Part shown: piece by piece, positions 40,713-51,294 of the stretch
How the letters are laid out: each line of letters starts with the position of its first letter
How positions within the stretch are numbered: position 1 is the stretch's first letter
NCBI GenBank assembly: GCA_963971305.1
Contig: CAXARO010000164.1
Coordinates: 1-64,000, forward strand
Direction of reading: 5' to 3'
Source of the DNA: Arcuatula senhousia
Lineage: Eukaryota > Mollusca > Bivalvia > Mytilida > Mytilidae
DNA: 64,000 nt
Notes under the pieces: generated by a model
Databases searched by the model: none
What the model was told of the DNA's origin: nothing
Seen by the model: only the letters and a program-made list of their open reading frames with translations
Translations under genes and position numbers: made by a program

Positions 40713-40838
40713 CATCTTGTCTTGGCTTAGATGGCATGGCCTCAGAAGACAAACTTATGCTCTGGCTTTGTTCATGCAAAAACACACTAGTAATGGTATG
40801 GTGATCCCCGGACTCATCAGCTTGGTGAACTTCAGCTA
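40713..40838 (-). CDS. Myb/SANT-like gene, exon 4
   Basis: Acceptor TTTTGTTCCAG|TA and donor GATG|GTTTGT (GT at 40,712-40,711). The 126 bp keep phase 1 in and out and encode a low-complexity linker rich in Ser, His, Gln and Glu. No domain is recognised. A pearl-like element begins only 9 bp inside the following intron. Confidence 0.6.
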
Positions 40839-41240
40839 CTGGAACAAAATAACGTTTATCCATTATTTTAATTTTAATTTGATAGAAATATCAGACAGGA
40901 ATGTATAGGCACGCTAGGAACACAATGGAACATTCTTATACTGCAAGTCCGAAAAGGCAACAATCTCTCTCTTTGAATTAAACTTTTATTGATTTTTTAT
41001 TTAATGTGTAAGAGGTTATCAATAGGGGGAGGTTGGGCAATATAAGTTTAACCCTGATGCATTTTATATGTGCTTATCCTTAGCCGTTAATCTTAATCAT
41101 TGATTTCTTTGTAAAAACTTAAATAGCTAATGTTTATATATAATCGTGTTCTTAATGTAAAGTGTGGGTGTTTCTTTTTGTCCAATCCGTTTTTTGAATT
41201 GTATATTTGCATTATTCTTATATTGGGCCATTTGCAAAAC

Positions 41241-41410
41241 CACAGGCGTTTGGGTCTAGGATTTTATTTTTATTTATTGTGTTAAAATGAAAAAAAATCT
41301 GACCCTCGCTATAATACTTTTTCCACGTAGAAATAGTATAGAAACGAGATGGAAATTGTTATTTACACGTTATCTATAATAAAATAAAACCCTGGCCCCA
41401 AACGCCTGTG
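41241..41410. mobile_element. hAT-type MITE with 8-bp target duplication, intron 3
   Basis: 30-bp terminal inverted repeats lie at 41,241-41,270 and 41,381-41,410, both beginning CACAGGCGTTTGGG from the outside, with 3 mismatches in 30. They are flanked by perfect direct repeats TGCAAAAC at 41,233-41,240 and 41,411-41,418. An 8-bp duplication with CA-starting ends is characteristic of hAT elements. The 170-bp interior codes for nothing, so it was moved in trans. Confidence 0.85.
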
Positions 41411-41553
41411 TGCAAAACGCGGAGCAGCGGCCACTGGTCACATTGAGCTTTTGAATGTTTTCTATTGTGGATTTTTTTTTAATTTGATAAATGCAACCCA
41501 CATTGAAATTAAGATACAAGGTTGATTATAATTATTTTACATCAATAAAATAC

Positions 41554-41665
41554 CTGTTGTAATAAGAAGAGATGAAGACGTAGATGGACAGGATGGAGCA
41601 ATCTCTTCTGTGTCGAATCAACCCGTCAGACCCGATATAATGCCATCATTCATCACAGATAAAAT
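41554..41665 (-). CDS. Myb/SANT-like gene, exon 3 with in-frame TGA
   Basis: Acceptor CATTTAAG|AT and donor ACAACAG|GTATTT. It encodes ILSVMNDGIISGLTG, then TGA at 41,618-41,620, then FDTEE and a Ser/Thr-rich tail. The surrounding residues fit the family's linker after the DNA-binding domain, where a 'GG-I-DT' pattern is common, so one G-to-T change explains the stop. Confidence 0.65.
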
Positions 41666-41906
41666 CTTAAATGACCAATAAACAACATCAGTAATCTATG
41701 AAGATGATTTTTAATTTCATTACGACATATTTGCTAAAGTAAGTACAATATAGTTGGTTTATAAATGTATAATGACATGATTTTCTTGATGAGTAGCTAA
41801 AACGTATTGACTGGATACGAGGGAAAAGCCTGATGCGAAGTACTCAGAGTTCAGCTGGCCATATCTATGAGAACATGATCATTTTTAAAGTAGTTTGTAC
41901 ATTCAC

Positions 41907-42069
41907 CTTTTCTTCCCAGTCCTTCAAGGGTACGGGAGCTGGCCCCCCTCCTGTCTTTATGGACTCTCGCCTCCGCTCTGCCTCTTTCTTCTTTGTATGG
42001 CTTTGCAAGTCTACCCATTTCTTCTTAATTGCCTTAAGATCTCTTGCATCTTTATTACAAGAATTAACA
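41907..42069 (-). CDS. Myb/SANT-like gene, exon 2
   Basis: Acceptor TTTTACAG|TG (AG at 42,071-42,070) and donor AAG|GTGAAT (GT at 41,906-41,905). The 163 bp complete the codon left open by exon 1 and encode the second half of the DNA-binding domain: RDLKAIKKKWVDLQSHTKKK, then a TGGGPAPVP segment typical of this family. Confidence 0.75.
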
Positions 42070-42879
42070 CTGTAAAATTCGATTTTTCAAAACTTTATTA
42101 TTTGAGATTTCATGCCGAAAATTCTACCAAAAATTACAAGAAGGGGTTGGTGGGATTTACAGAATAGAACTTATTTCTTATTAAATATCGGCCAAAATTG
42201 ATAAACAGATAAAGATTATTAACACAAAAAAATAAAGGAAAGAGAATAGTGATATGACAACGTAAATGTGAACACAGGCCAAAACCTTTGAAGAATAGAG
42301 AATAAAGGACAAAAAATTTACAGAATCTTGAATAGAGGACACCCCAATCCACAACCTCATACAATGTGTCAATATGAATATTTTACAACTTGACAATTAC
42401 TAAAATGCGTGAATCAGTTAATTATTTTGCCCGGAAGTAGGTCTTGTCAAGTCCGATTCGAGCTTATTTTAGCCATCATGATGACGTCATTTATAAGCCG
42501 TTGCTAAGGTTTTTTTTTGTTTACATTTCCTGTGATGGTACTGCCATTTTTTGCACGGAAAGCTCATAGAAAATAATGCCTTTTAAAGCAATTGGTACGG
42601 TGTCTATGGATATGTTAATAAATGTACTGAATGATTTTTTATAGAAAAACACAAACTAAGTCTAACACATGATAAAAAGAACAGTTGACAGAACATTTAT
42701 GAGGGCCATTTGATGCTCATCTTTCCTAATAAAAGTTAGGCCTTTGAATATTTAATGGCTTAATGTACCAGTAAGGTAAAGGGTACGGTTTAAGACTTAT
42801 ATACGGGCGTTTTTCTACCTTATTATAACTTTGGCTACATTATCAGGGCAAATTACATACAAAACATTGACAATTATAC

Positions 42880-43037
42880 CTCTGCAAAACCTCTTCCCAT
42901 GCTTTGTTCTTTATCTCATTCGTTAAAGACGGAGAAAACTTCCCTCTTATGACCGACCAACGGTCAACAACAGCAGTCACAAGTGCACAAATCTCATTTG
43001 TCCAATTCGCCTTCCGCGTCGTGAGGGCACCTGCCAT
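42880..43037 (-). CDS. Myb/SANT-like gene, exon 1
   Basis: ATG at 43,035-43,037; 52 codons plus two bases to the donor AG|GTATAA (GT at 42,879-42,878). It encodes the first half of the Myb/SANT-like domain, including NWTNE, VIRGKFSPSLTN and KNKAWEEV. Reading past the donor gives only a short tail and a stop, and the domain continues in frame in exon 2, which supports the splice. Confidence 0.75.
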
Positions 43038-43124
43038 ATTGGAATGCAGACGGCAGACTTCGCGTGTGTAACCATGGTAATATACAACTTTCTTTATCTC
43101 TCACAAGAGAAGAGTGAACTTAGG

Positions 43125-43264
43125 ACTTACGATTTTAAATTTGCGACTTACGACTTACGAATAAAGTTAGGGCCATGTTGATAAAACGATCGTATCGCAA
43201 GTCCTACGATCGGTCGTACACACACCTACGACTTACGATTTACGAATGCTTAGTAAAACGATCG
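43125..43264. promoter_or_regulatory. Candidate Harbinger subterminal repeat region, 5' of the Myb-like gene
   Basis: ACTTACGA occurs at 43,125, 43,146, 43,153 and 43,231, and TAAAACGATCG at 43,182-43,192 and 43,254-43,264, in 140 bp just upstream of the Myb-like start. Harbinger-type elements carry short repeated subterminal motifs bound by their Myb-like protein, so this may be one end of the element. No matching opposite terminus was found on the left, and the minisatellite begins immediately after it. Confidence 0.4.
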
Positions 43265-45216
43265 CCAGGTGTGGAGGGTGACTTTAAATCAGTGTGCAGG
43301 ATGACGTTTCCAAGGAGGCAGGTGTGTAGGGTGACTGCATTTCAATATACAGGATGATGCTCCCTAGGAGGCAGGTGTGTAGGGTGACTTTATATAAGTG
43401 TACAGGATGATATTCCCCAGGATGTAGGTTTGTAGAGAAACTGTATATCAGTATACAGGATGATGTTCCACATGCGGCAAGTTTGTAGAGAGACTGTATA
43501 TCAATGTGCAGGATTATGTTCCCCAGGAGGCAGGTGTGGAGGGTGACTCTATAAAAGCGTACAGGTTGATATTCCCCAGGATGTAGGTTTGTAGAGAAAC
43601 TGTATATCAGTATACAGGATGATGTTCCACAGGCGGCAAGTTTGTAGAGTGACTGTATATCAGTGTACTGGATAATGTTCCCAGGGAGGTAGGTTTGTAG
43701 AGTGACTGTAGATCAGTGAACAGGATTTTGTACCCAGGAGGCAGGTGTGAAGGGTATAAAAAGGTACAGGATGATGTTTCCCAGGAGGTAGGTTTGAAGA
43801 GAAATTGTATATCATTGTGCAGGATTATGTTCCCCAAAAGGTTTGTAGGGTGACTGTATATCAGTGTACAGGATGATGTTCCCATTGAAGTAGGTGTGTA
43901 GAATGACTGTATATCAGTGTACTGGATGATGATCCTACGGACGCAGGAATGTAGAGTTACCGTATATCAGTATACATGATGATCTTATCCATGAAGCGGT
44001 GTGTAGGGTGATTGTATATCAGTATACATGATGATGTTCCCATGGAACTAGGTGTGTAGAATGACTGTATTTCAGTCTACAGGATGATGTTCCCCAGGAG
44101 GCAGCTGTGTAGGGAAACTGTATATCAGTGTGCAGGATTAAGTTCCCCAGGAAGCAGGTGTATAGAATGACTGTATATCAGTGTGCGGGATGATGTTTCC
44201 AAAGAAGCAGGTGTGTAGAGTGACTGTATTTCAATATACAGGACGATGTTCCCCAAGAGGAAGGTGTGAAGGGTGACTCTTTATAAGTATACAGGATGAT
44301 GTTCTCCAGGAGGTATGTTTGTAGAGAGACTGTATATCAGTGTGCAGGATTGTGTTCCTCAGGAGGCAGGTGTGGAGGGTGACTGTATATCAGTATGCAG
44401 GATGATGTTCCCCAGGAGGCAGGTGTGTAGGGTGACTCTATAAAAGTGTACAGGATGATGTTCCCTAGGAGTCTTGTTTTGTAGAGTGAATGTAAATCAG
44501 AATACAGGATGATGTTTCCCAGGAGGCAGGTGTGTAGAATGACTGTAATCAGTGTGTGTGATGATATTTCCAAGGAAGCAGGTCTGTAGAGTGACTGTAA
44601 TTCAATATACAGGATGATTTTTCCAGGAGGCAGGTGTCTAGGGTGACTTTATATTCGTGTACAGGATTATGTTCCCTAGGAGGCAGGTTTGGAGGGTGAC
44701 TGTATAAAAGTGTACTGGATGATATTCCCCAGGCGATAGGTTTTTAGAGATACTGTATATCAGTGTGCAGGATTATGTTCCCCAGGAAGCAGATTTGGAG
44801 GGTGACTGTATTTTAGTATACAGGAGGAAAATCCCCAGGAGGCAGGTGCGTAGGATGACTCCATAAAAGTGTACTGGATGATATTTCCCGACGGTAGGTT
44901 TTTAGAGATACTGTATATCAGTGTGCAGGATTATGTTCCCAAGGAAGCAGATTTGGAGGGTGACTGTATTTTAGTATACAGGAGGAAAATCCCCAGGATG
45001 CAGGTGCGAAGGATGACTCTATAAAAGTGTACTGGATGATATTCCCCAGGCGGTAGGTTTGATGAGAGACTTTATATCAGTGTGCAGGATTATGTTCCCC
45101 AGGAGGCAAGTGTGGAGGGTGACTGTTTATCAGTATACAGGAGGATGTTTCCCAGGAGGCAGGTGTGTAGGATGACTCTATAAAAGTGTACTGGATGATA
45201 TTCCCAGGCGGTAGGT
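43265..45216 (+). repeat. 54-bp minisatellite, block 1
   Basis: About 36 variable units of about 54 bp, each with GGATGATGTTCCCCAGGAGG, GTGTGTAGGGTGACTG and a TATATCAG core. Many short open frames on either strand recur with the unit and are not genes. The block is interrupted at 45,217 by a retroelement. Confidence 0.92.
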
Positions 45217-45990
45217 AAACGCAGGTACAAGTATTTGGTAGTCGGTTATAAAAAGACTTACTTTGTCATCCAAGAGTCTAGCAAGAAAAACAAATTTACA
45301 GAAGATCAAATAATAGAAATGCTCAACTTTCTAATCGACAACATATTTGTACAGTTTGGTGGACGTGTTTTTCAGCAAACAATAGGTATCCCAATGGGCA
45401 CAAATTGTGCACCATTGCTTGCCGATTTGTTTCTTCACTCATATGAAGCAGACTTCTTACAATCACTTCTAGACAAAAAGGACCGCAAACTTGCTTTATC
45501 CTTCAATCTCACATTTCGTTATATTGATGATGTCCTTTCACTAAACAATCCTCGATTTGGTGACTATTTACATCTCATATATCCGAAGGAACTTGAGGTA
45601 AAGGACACTACAGATTCTAGGAGGTCTGCTTCATATTTGGATCTATTTCTCGAAATTGACACACAAGGAAGGCTTTGTACAAAGCTCTATGACAAACGTG
45701 ATGACTTCAACTTTCCAATAGTTAACTTTCCCTTTCTGTGTAGCAACATTCCGTCCGCTCCAGCATATGGAGTTTACGTATCACAATTGATTCGTTATTC
45801 AAGAGCATGTGGGGAGTACAACGACTTCCTTGATAGAGCTACACGGCTGACAAGCAAATTGTTAACACAGGGGTACGTTGCTCCCAGGTTGTTGTCATCA
45901 CTCAAGAAATTTTACGGACGCCATCATGTGCTTGTATGCAAATACGGGATTTCTATCTCTCAGATGAGCACAGATGTTGGTTTGACATAG
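45217..45990 (+). pseudogene. Reverse transcriptase, C-terminal fragment
   Basis: The frame is open from the insertion joint (45,217) to TAG at 45,988-45,990, 257 codons. There is no true start: the first in-frame candidate at 45,235 is TTG, and the frame already reads as RT upstream of it. Motifs in order: GIPMGTNCAPLLADLF at 45,385-45,432 (palm block before the catalytic box), YIDD at 45,520-45,531 (two catalytic aspartates), SASYLDLFLEI, KLYDKRDDFNFP, then SQLIRYSRAC and LKKFYGRH in the thumb region. The fingers and the first catalytic aspartate region are missing, and no endonuclease domain follows. The open frame is otherwise undamaged, which suggests a fairly recent, 5'-truncated insertion. 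It cannot be active on its own. Confidence 0.85.
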
Positions 45991-46275
45991 AGTTTTGTAA
46001 TGTCATCCTTCCCGGATTTGACCAACACTTAATCGATCTTTGGCAATGTGACGGGTGTGCTTTAGCAAGCAGGAACTGCTTACTCTTCCGGAGCACCTGA
46101 GTTCACTCTCGTTTCGACTTGAGTTCGCGTTGCTGAATGCGGTTTTGTTGTTATGTGTGTGTGTTTTATGTTGTTATATGGTTTGTTTTGTTGTGATGAT
46201 TTTTTGTCTGCCGGTTTTGTCTTTGTCTTCACGGTTTTATGATACTGATTACCCCTTTGGTACACCTTTGCTTCT
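45217..46275 (+). mobile_element. 5'-truncated retroelement (Penelope-like?) inserted in the minisatellite
   Basis: A 1,059-bp insertion whose flanks rejoin in perfect minisatellite phase (GTAGGT before, TTGTAGAG after). It holds the C-terminal half of a reverse transcriptase (45,217-45,990) and a ~285-bp 3' tail that is T/G-rich and ends CACGGTTTTATGATACTG...CCCTTTGGTACACC, similar to tails of mollusc retroelements I recall. No poly-A and no clear target-site duplication. Assignment to Penelope-like elements rests on the RT and on memory of related mollusc copies; a non-LTR class is possible. Confidence 0.75.
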
Positions 46276-49200
46276 TTGTAGAGAAACTGTATATCATTGT
46301 GCAGGATTATGTTCCCCAGGAAGCAGATGTGGAGGGTGACTGTATATCAGTATACAGTATGATGTTCCCCAGGAGGCAGGTATGTAGGGTTACTTTATAT
46401 ATAATAGTACAGGATGATGTTCCCCTGGAGGTAGGTTTGTAGAGAGACTGTATATCATTGTGCAGGATGATATTCCCTTAGGAGGTAGGTTTGTAGAGAC
46501 TGTATATCAGTGTGCAGGACTATGTTCCCCAGGAGGCAGGTGTGTAGAGTGACTGTATATCAGTGTACTGGATGATGTTCCAAGGGAGGTAAATGTGTAG
46601 AGTGACTGTATATCAGTCTACTGGATGATGTTCCCATGGATGTAGTTGTGTAGAGTGACTGTATATCTGTGTACAGGATGATGTTCCCAGGGATGTAAGC
46701 GTGTAGAGTGACTGTATATCAGTGTATTGTATGATGTTCCTAGGGAAGCAGGTGTGTAGAGTAACTGTATATAAGTATAGATTATGATGTTCCCAAGGAG
46801 GCAGATGTGTAGGGTGACTGTATATCAGTGTACTGGATGATTTTTCCATGGATGTAGGTGTGTAGATTGACTGTATATCAATATACAGGATGATGTTCCC
46901 TAGGATGCAGTTTGTAGAGAGAATGTAAATCAGTTAACAGGATTATGTTCCCCAGGAGGCAGGTTTGTAGAGTTACTCTATTTCAATATGCAGGTATATT
47001 TTTCCAGGAGGCAGGTGTGTAGGGTGACTTTATATTCGTGTACAGGAAGATGTTCCCCAGGAGGCAGGTATGTAGGATGACTCTATAAAAGTGTACTGGA
47101 TGATATTTCCCAGGCGGTAGGTTTGATGAGAGACTTTATATCAGTATGCAGGATTATGTTCCCCAGGAGGCAGGTGTGGAGGGTGATTGTTTATCAGTAT
47201 ACAGGATGATGTTCCCCAGAAGGCAGGTGTGTAGGATGACTATAAAAGTGTACAGGATGATGTTCCCTAGGAGGTAGGTTTGTAGAGAGACTGTATATCG
47301 GTGTACAGGATTATGTTCCCCGGGAGGCAGGTGTGGAATATGACTATATATATCAGTATACATGATGATGTTCCCCAGGAGGCAGGTGTGTAGGTTGACT
47401 CTTTATATAAGTGTATAGGATGATGTTCCCCAGGAGGTAGGTTTGTAGAGAGACTGTATATCATTGTGCAGGATTATGTTTCCCAGGAAGCAGGTGTGGA
47501 GGGTGACTTTAAATCAGTGTGCAGGATGACGTTTCCAAGGAAGCAGGTGTGTAGGGTGACTGTATTTCAATCTACAGGATGATGTTCCCTAGGAGGCAGG
47601 TGTGTAGGGTGACTTTATTTAAGTGTACAGGATGATTATCCCCAGGCGGTAGGTTTGTAGAGAGACTGTATATCAATGTGCAGGGTTATGTTCCCCAGGA
47701 AGCAGGTGTGGAGGGTGACTCAATAAAAGCGTACAGGATGATATTCCCAAGGAGGTAGGTTTGTAGAGAGACTGTAATTCAGTATACAGGACGATGTTCT
47801 CTAGGCGGCAAGTGTGTAGGATGACTCTATAAAAGTGTACAGGATGATGTTCACTAGGAGGTGGGTTTGTAGAGAGACTGTATATCGGTGTACAGGATTA
47901 TGTTCCCCGGGAGGCACTTGTGGAAGATGACTATATATCAGTATACAGGATGATGTTCCCCAAGAGGCAGGTGTGTAGGTTGACTCTTTATATAAGTGTA
48001 TAGGATAATGTTCCCCAGGAAGTAGGTTTGTAGAGTGACTGTATATCATTGTGCAGGATTATGTTTCCCAGGAAGCAGGTGTGGAGGGTGACTTTAAATC
48101 AGTGTGCAGGATGACGTTTCCAAGGAAGCAGGTGTGTAGGGTGACTGTATTTCAATATACAGGATGATGTTCCCTAGGAGGCAGGTGTGTAGGGTGACTT
48201 TATATAAGTGTACAGGATGATGTTCCCCAGACGGTAGGTTTGTAGAGAGACTGTATATCAATGTGCAGGATTATGTTCCCCAGGAGGCAGGTGTGGAGGG
48301 TGACTCTAAAAAAGCGTACAGGATGATATTCCCCAGGAGGTAGGTTTGTAGAGAGACTGTATATCAGTATACAGGATGTTTTCTAGGCGGCAAGTGTGTA
48401 GGATGACTCTATAAAAGTGTACAGGATGATATTTCCAAGGAGATAGGTTTGTAGAGAGACTGTATATCAGTATACAGGATGATGTTCCCCAGGCGGCAAG
48501 TTTGTAGAGTGACTGTATATCAGTGTACTGGATAATGTTCCCAGGGAGGTAGGTTTGTAGAGTGACTGTAGATCAGTGTACAGGATTTTGTACCCAGGAG
48601 GCAGGTGTGAAGGGTGACTCTATAAAAAAGGTACAGGATGATGTTCGCCAGGAGGTAGGTTTGTAAAGAAATTGTATATCATTGTGCAGGATTTTGTTCC
48701 CCAAAAGGTTTGTAGGGTGACTGTATATCAGTGTACAGGATGATGTTCACATTGAAGTAGGTGTGTAGAGTGACTGTATATCAGTGTTCTGGATGATGAT
48801 CCTACGGACGCAGGTATGTAGAGTTACCGTATATCAGTATACATGATGATCTTATCCATGAGGCGGTGTGTAGGGTGATTGTATATCAGTATACATGATG
48901 ATGTTCCCATGGAAGAAGGTGTGTAGAATGACTGTATATCAGTCTACAGGATGATGTTCCTCAGGAGGCAGGTGTGTAGAGAAACTGTATATCAGTGTGC
49001 AAGATTTAGTTCCCCAGGAAGCAGGTGTGTAGAATGACTGTATATCAATGTGCAGGATGATGGTTCCAAGGAAGCAGGTGTGTAGAGTGACTGTATTTCA
49101 ATATACAGGACGATGTTCCCCAGGAGGCAGGTGTGTAGGGTGACTTTTTATAAGTGTACAGGATGATGTTCTCCAGGAGGTACGTTTGTAGAGAGACTGT

Positions 49201-51290
49201 ATATCAGTGTGCAGGATTGTGTTCCTCAGGAGGCAGGTGTGGAGGGTGACAGTATATCAGTATACAGGAGGATTTTTCTCAGGAGGCAGATGTGTAGGAT
49301 GACTCTACAAAAGTGTACTGGATGATATTCCGCAGGTGGTAGGTTTGTAGAAAAACTGTATATCAGTGTGCAGGATTATGTTCCCCAGGAAGCAGATTTG
49401 GAGGGTGACTGTATTTTAGTCTACAGGAGGATAATCACCAGGAGGCAGGTGTTTAGGATGACTCTATAAAAGTGTACTGGATGATATTCCCCAGGCGGTA
49501 GGTTTGATAAGAGACTTTATATCAGTGTGCTGTATTATGTTCCCCAGGAGGCACGTGTGGAGGGTGACTTTAAATCAGTGTGCAGGATGATGTTTCCAAG
49601 GAAGCAGGTGCGTAGAGTGACTGTATTGCAATATACAGGATGATGTTCCCCAGGAGGCAGGTGTGTAGGGTGACTCTATATAAGTGTACAGGATGATGTT
49701 CCCCAGAAGGCAGGTGTGTAGGATGACTATAAAAGTGTACAGGATGATGTTCCCTAGGAGGTAGGTTTGTAGAGAGACTGTATATCGGTGTACAGGATTA
49801 TGTTCCCCGGGAGGCAGGTGTGGAAGATGACTATATATCAGTATACAGGATGATGTTCCCCAGGAGGCAGGTGTGTAGGTTGACTCTTGATATAAGTGTA
49901 TAGGATGATGTTCCCCAGGAGGTAGGTTTGTAGAGAGACTGTATATCATTGTGAAGGATTATGTTCCCCAAAAGGTTTGTAGGGTGACTGTATATCAGTG
50001 TACAGGATGATGTTCCCATTGAAGTAGGTGTGTAGAGTGACTGTATATCAGTGTACTGGATGATGATCCTACGGACGCAGGTATGTAGAGTTACCGTATA
50101 TCAGTTTACATGATGATCTTATCCATGAAGCGGTGTGTAGGGTGATTGTATATCAGTATACATGCTGATGTTCCCATGGAACAAGGTGTGTAGAATGACT
50201 GTATATCAGACTACAGGATAATGTTACCCAGGAGGCATGTGTGTAGAGAAACTGTATATCAGTGTGCAGGATTTAGTTCCCCGGGAAGCAGGTGTGCAGA
50301 ATGACTGTATATCAGTGTGCGGGATTATGTTTCCCAGGAGGCAGGTGTGAAGGGTGACTCTATAAAAAAGGTACAGGATGATATTCCCCAGGAGGTAGGT
50401 TTGTAGAGAATTTATATATCATTGTGCAGGATTATGTTCCCCAAAAGGTTTGTAGGGTGACTGTATATCAGTGTACATGATGATGTTCCCATTGAAGTAG
50501 GTGTGTAGAGTGACTGTATATCAGTGTACTGGATGATGATCCTACGGACGCAGGTATGTAGAGTTACCGTATATCAGTTTACATGATGATCTTATCCATG
50601 AAGCGGTGTGTAGGGTGATTGTATATCAGTATACATGCTGATGTTCCCATGGAAGAAGGTGTGTAGAATGACTGTATATCAGACTACAGGATAATGTTAC
50701 CCAGGAGGCAGGTGTGTAGAGAAACTGTATATCAGTGTGCAGGATTTAGTTCCCCAGGAAGCAGGTGTGCAGAATGACTGTATATCAGTGTGCGGGATTA
50801 TGTTTCCCAGGAGGCAAGTGTGAAGGGTGACTCGATAAAAAAGGTACAGGATGATATTCCCCAGGAGGTAGGTTTGTAGAGAATTTATATATCATTGTGC
50901 AGGATTATGTTCCCCAAAAGGTTTGTAGGGTGACTGTATATCAGTGTACATGATGATGTTCCCATTGAAGTAGGTGTGTAGAGTGACTGTATATCAGTGT
51001 ACTGGATGATGATCCTACGGACGCAGGTATGTAGAGTTACCGTATATCAGTTTACATGATGATCTTATCCATGAAGCGGTGTGTAGGGTGATTGTTTATC
51101 AGTATACAGGATGAGGTTTCCAAGGAAGCTGGTGTGTAGAGTGACTGTATTTCAGGATTGTGATCCCCATGAGGCAGATGTGGAGGGTGATTGTGTATCA
51201 GTATAAAGGATGATGTTCCCCAGAAGACAGGTGTGTAGGATGACTATAAAAGTGTACAGGATGATGTTCCCTAGGAGGTAGGTTTATAGC
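46276..51290 (+). repeat. 54-bp minisatellite, block 2
   Basis: The same unit as block 1, in the same orientation, about 93 units. Higher-order order is visible: a series of variants marked by CCCCAAAAGG recurs at 49,966, 50,439 and 50,912 (473 bp apart), and the segment 48,011-49,250 matches 61,455-62,696 unit by unit. The last unit breaks off at about 51,285 after GGTAGGTTTATAG. Confidence 0.92.
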
Positions 51291-51294
51291 ACTA

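Larger units (their letters stand above)
39621..43037 (-). pseudogene. Myb/SANT-like DNA-binding protein of a Harbinger-type element, six exons, in-frame stop
   Basis: Six exons on - can be joined with GT-AG introns and agreeing phases: 43037-42880, 42069-41907, 41665-41554, 40838-40713, 40032-39985 and 39820-39621, 268 codons plus TAA. Exons 1-2 (residues 1-107) carry a Myb/SANT-like trihelix domain of the Myb_DNA-bind_5 type: three spaced tryptophans (W12, W47, W71), VIRGKFSPSLTN, KNKAWEEV, KKKW, then TGGGP. Exon 6 encodes a charged coiled coil of IEEEKLSLKKRKLELEKRK type. The family includes the Myb-like partner of Harbinger transposases, which helps import the transposase and bind the element ends, and host genes such as MYPOP/NAIF1-like factors. 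Codon 123 is TGA (41,618-41,620), where relatives usually have Gly, so the product would stop just after the DNA-binding domain. The convergent transposase fragment favours a transposon origin. A domesticated gene, or a base error, is the alternative. Confidence 0.72.

Noticed and set aside
41833..42167. + strand frames of 80 and 90 codons
   Set aside because: They overlap exon 2 of the Myb-like gene in antisense; the - strand reading has the conserved domain and splice sites.
46055..46339. 94-codon hydrophobic frame downstream of the reverse transcriptase
   Set aside because: It lies in the T/G-rich 3' tail of the retroelement and runs into the minisatellite; hydrophobicity follows from T-richness.
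43607..50019. Many - strand frames rich in HHPVH / YTPASWGTSS peptides
   Set aside because: Repetitive translations of the 54-bp minisatellite.
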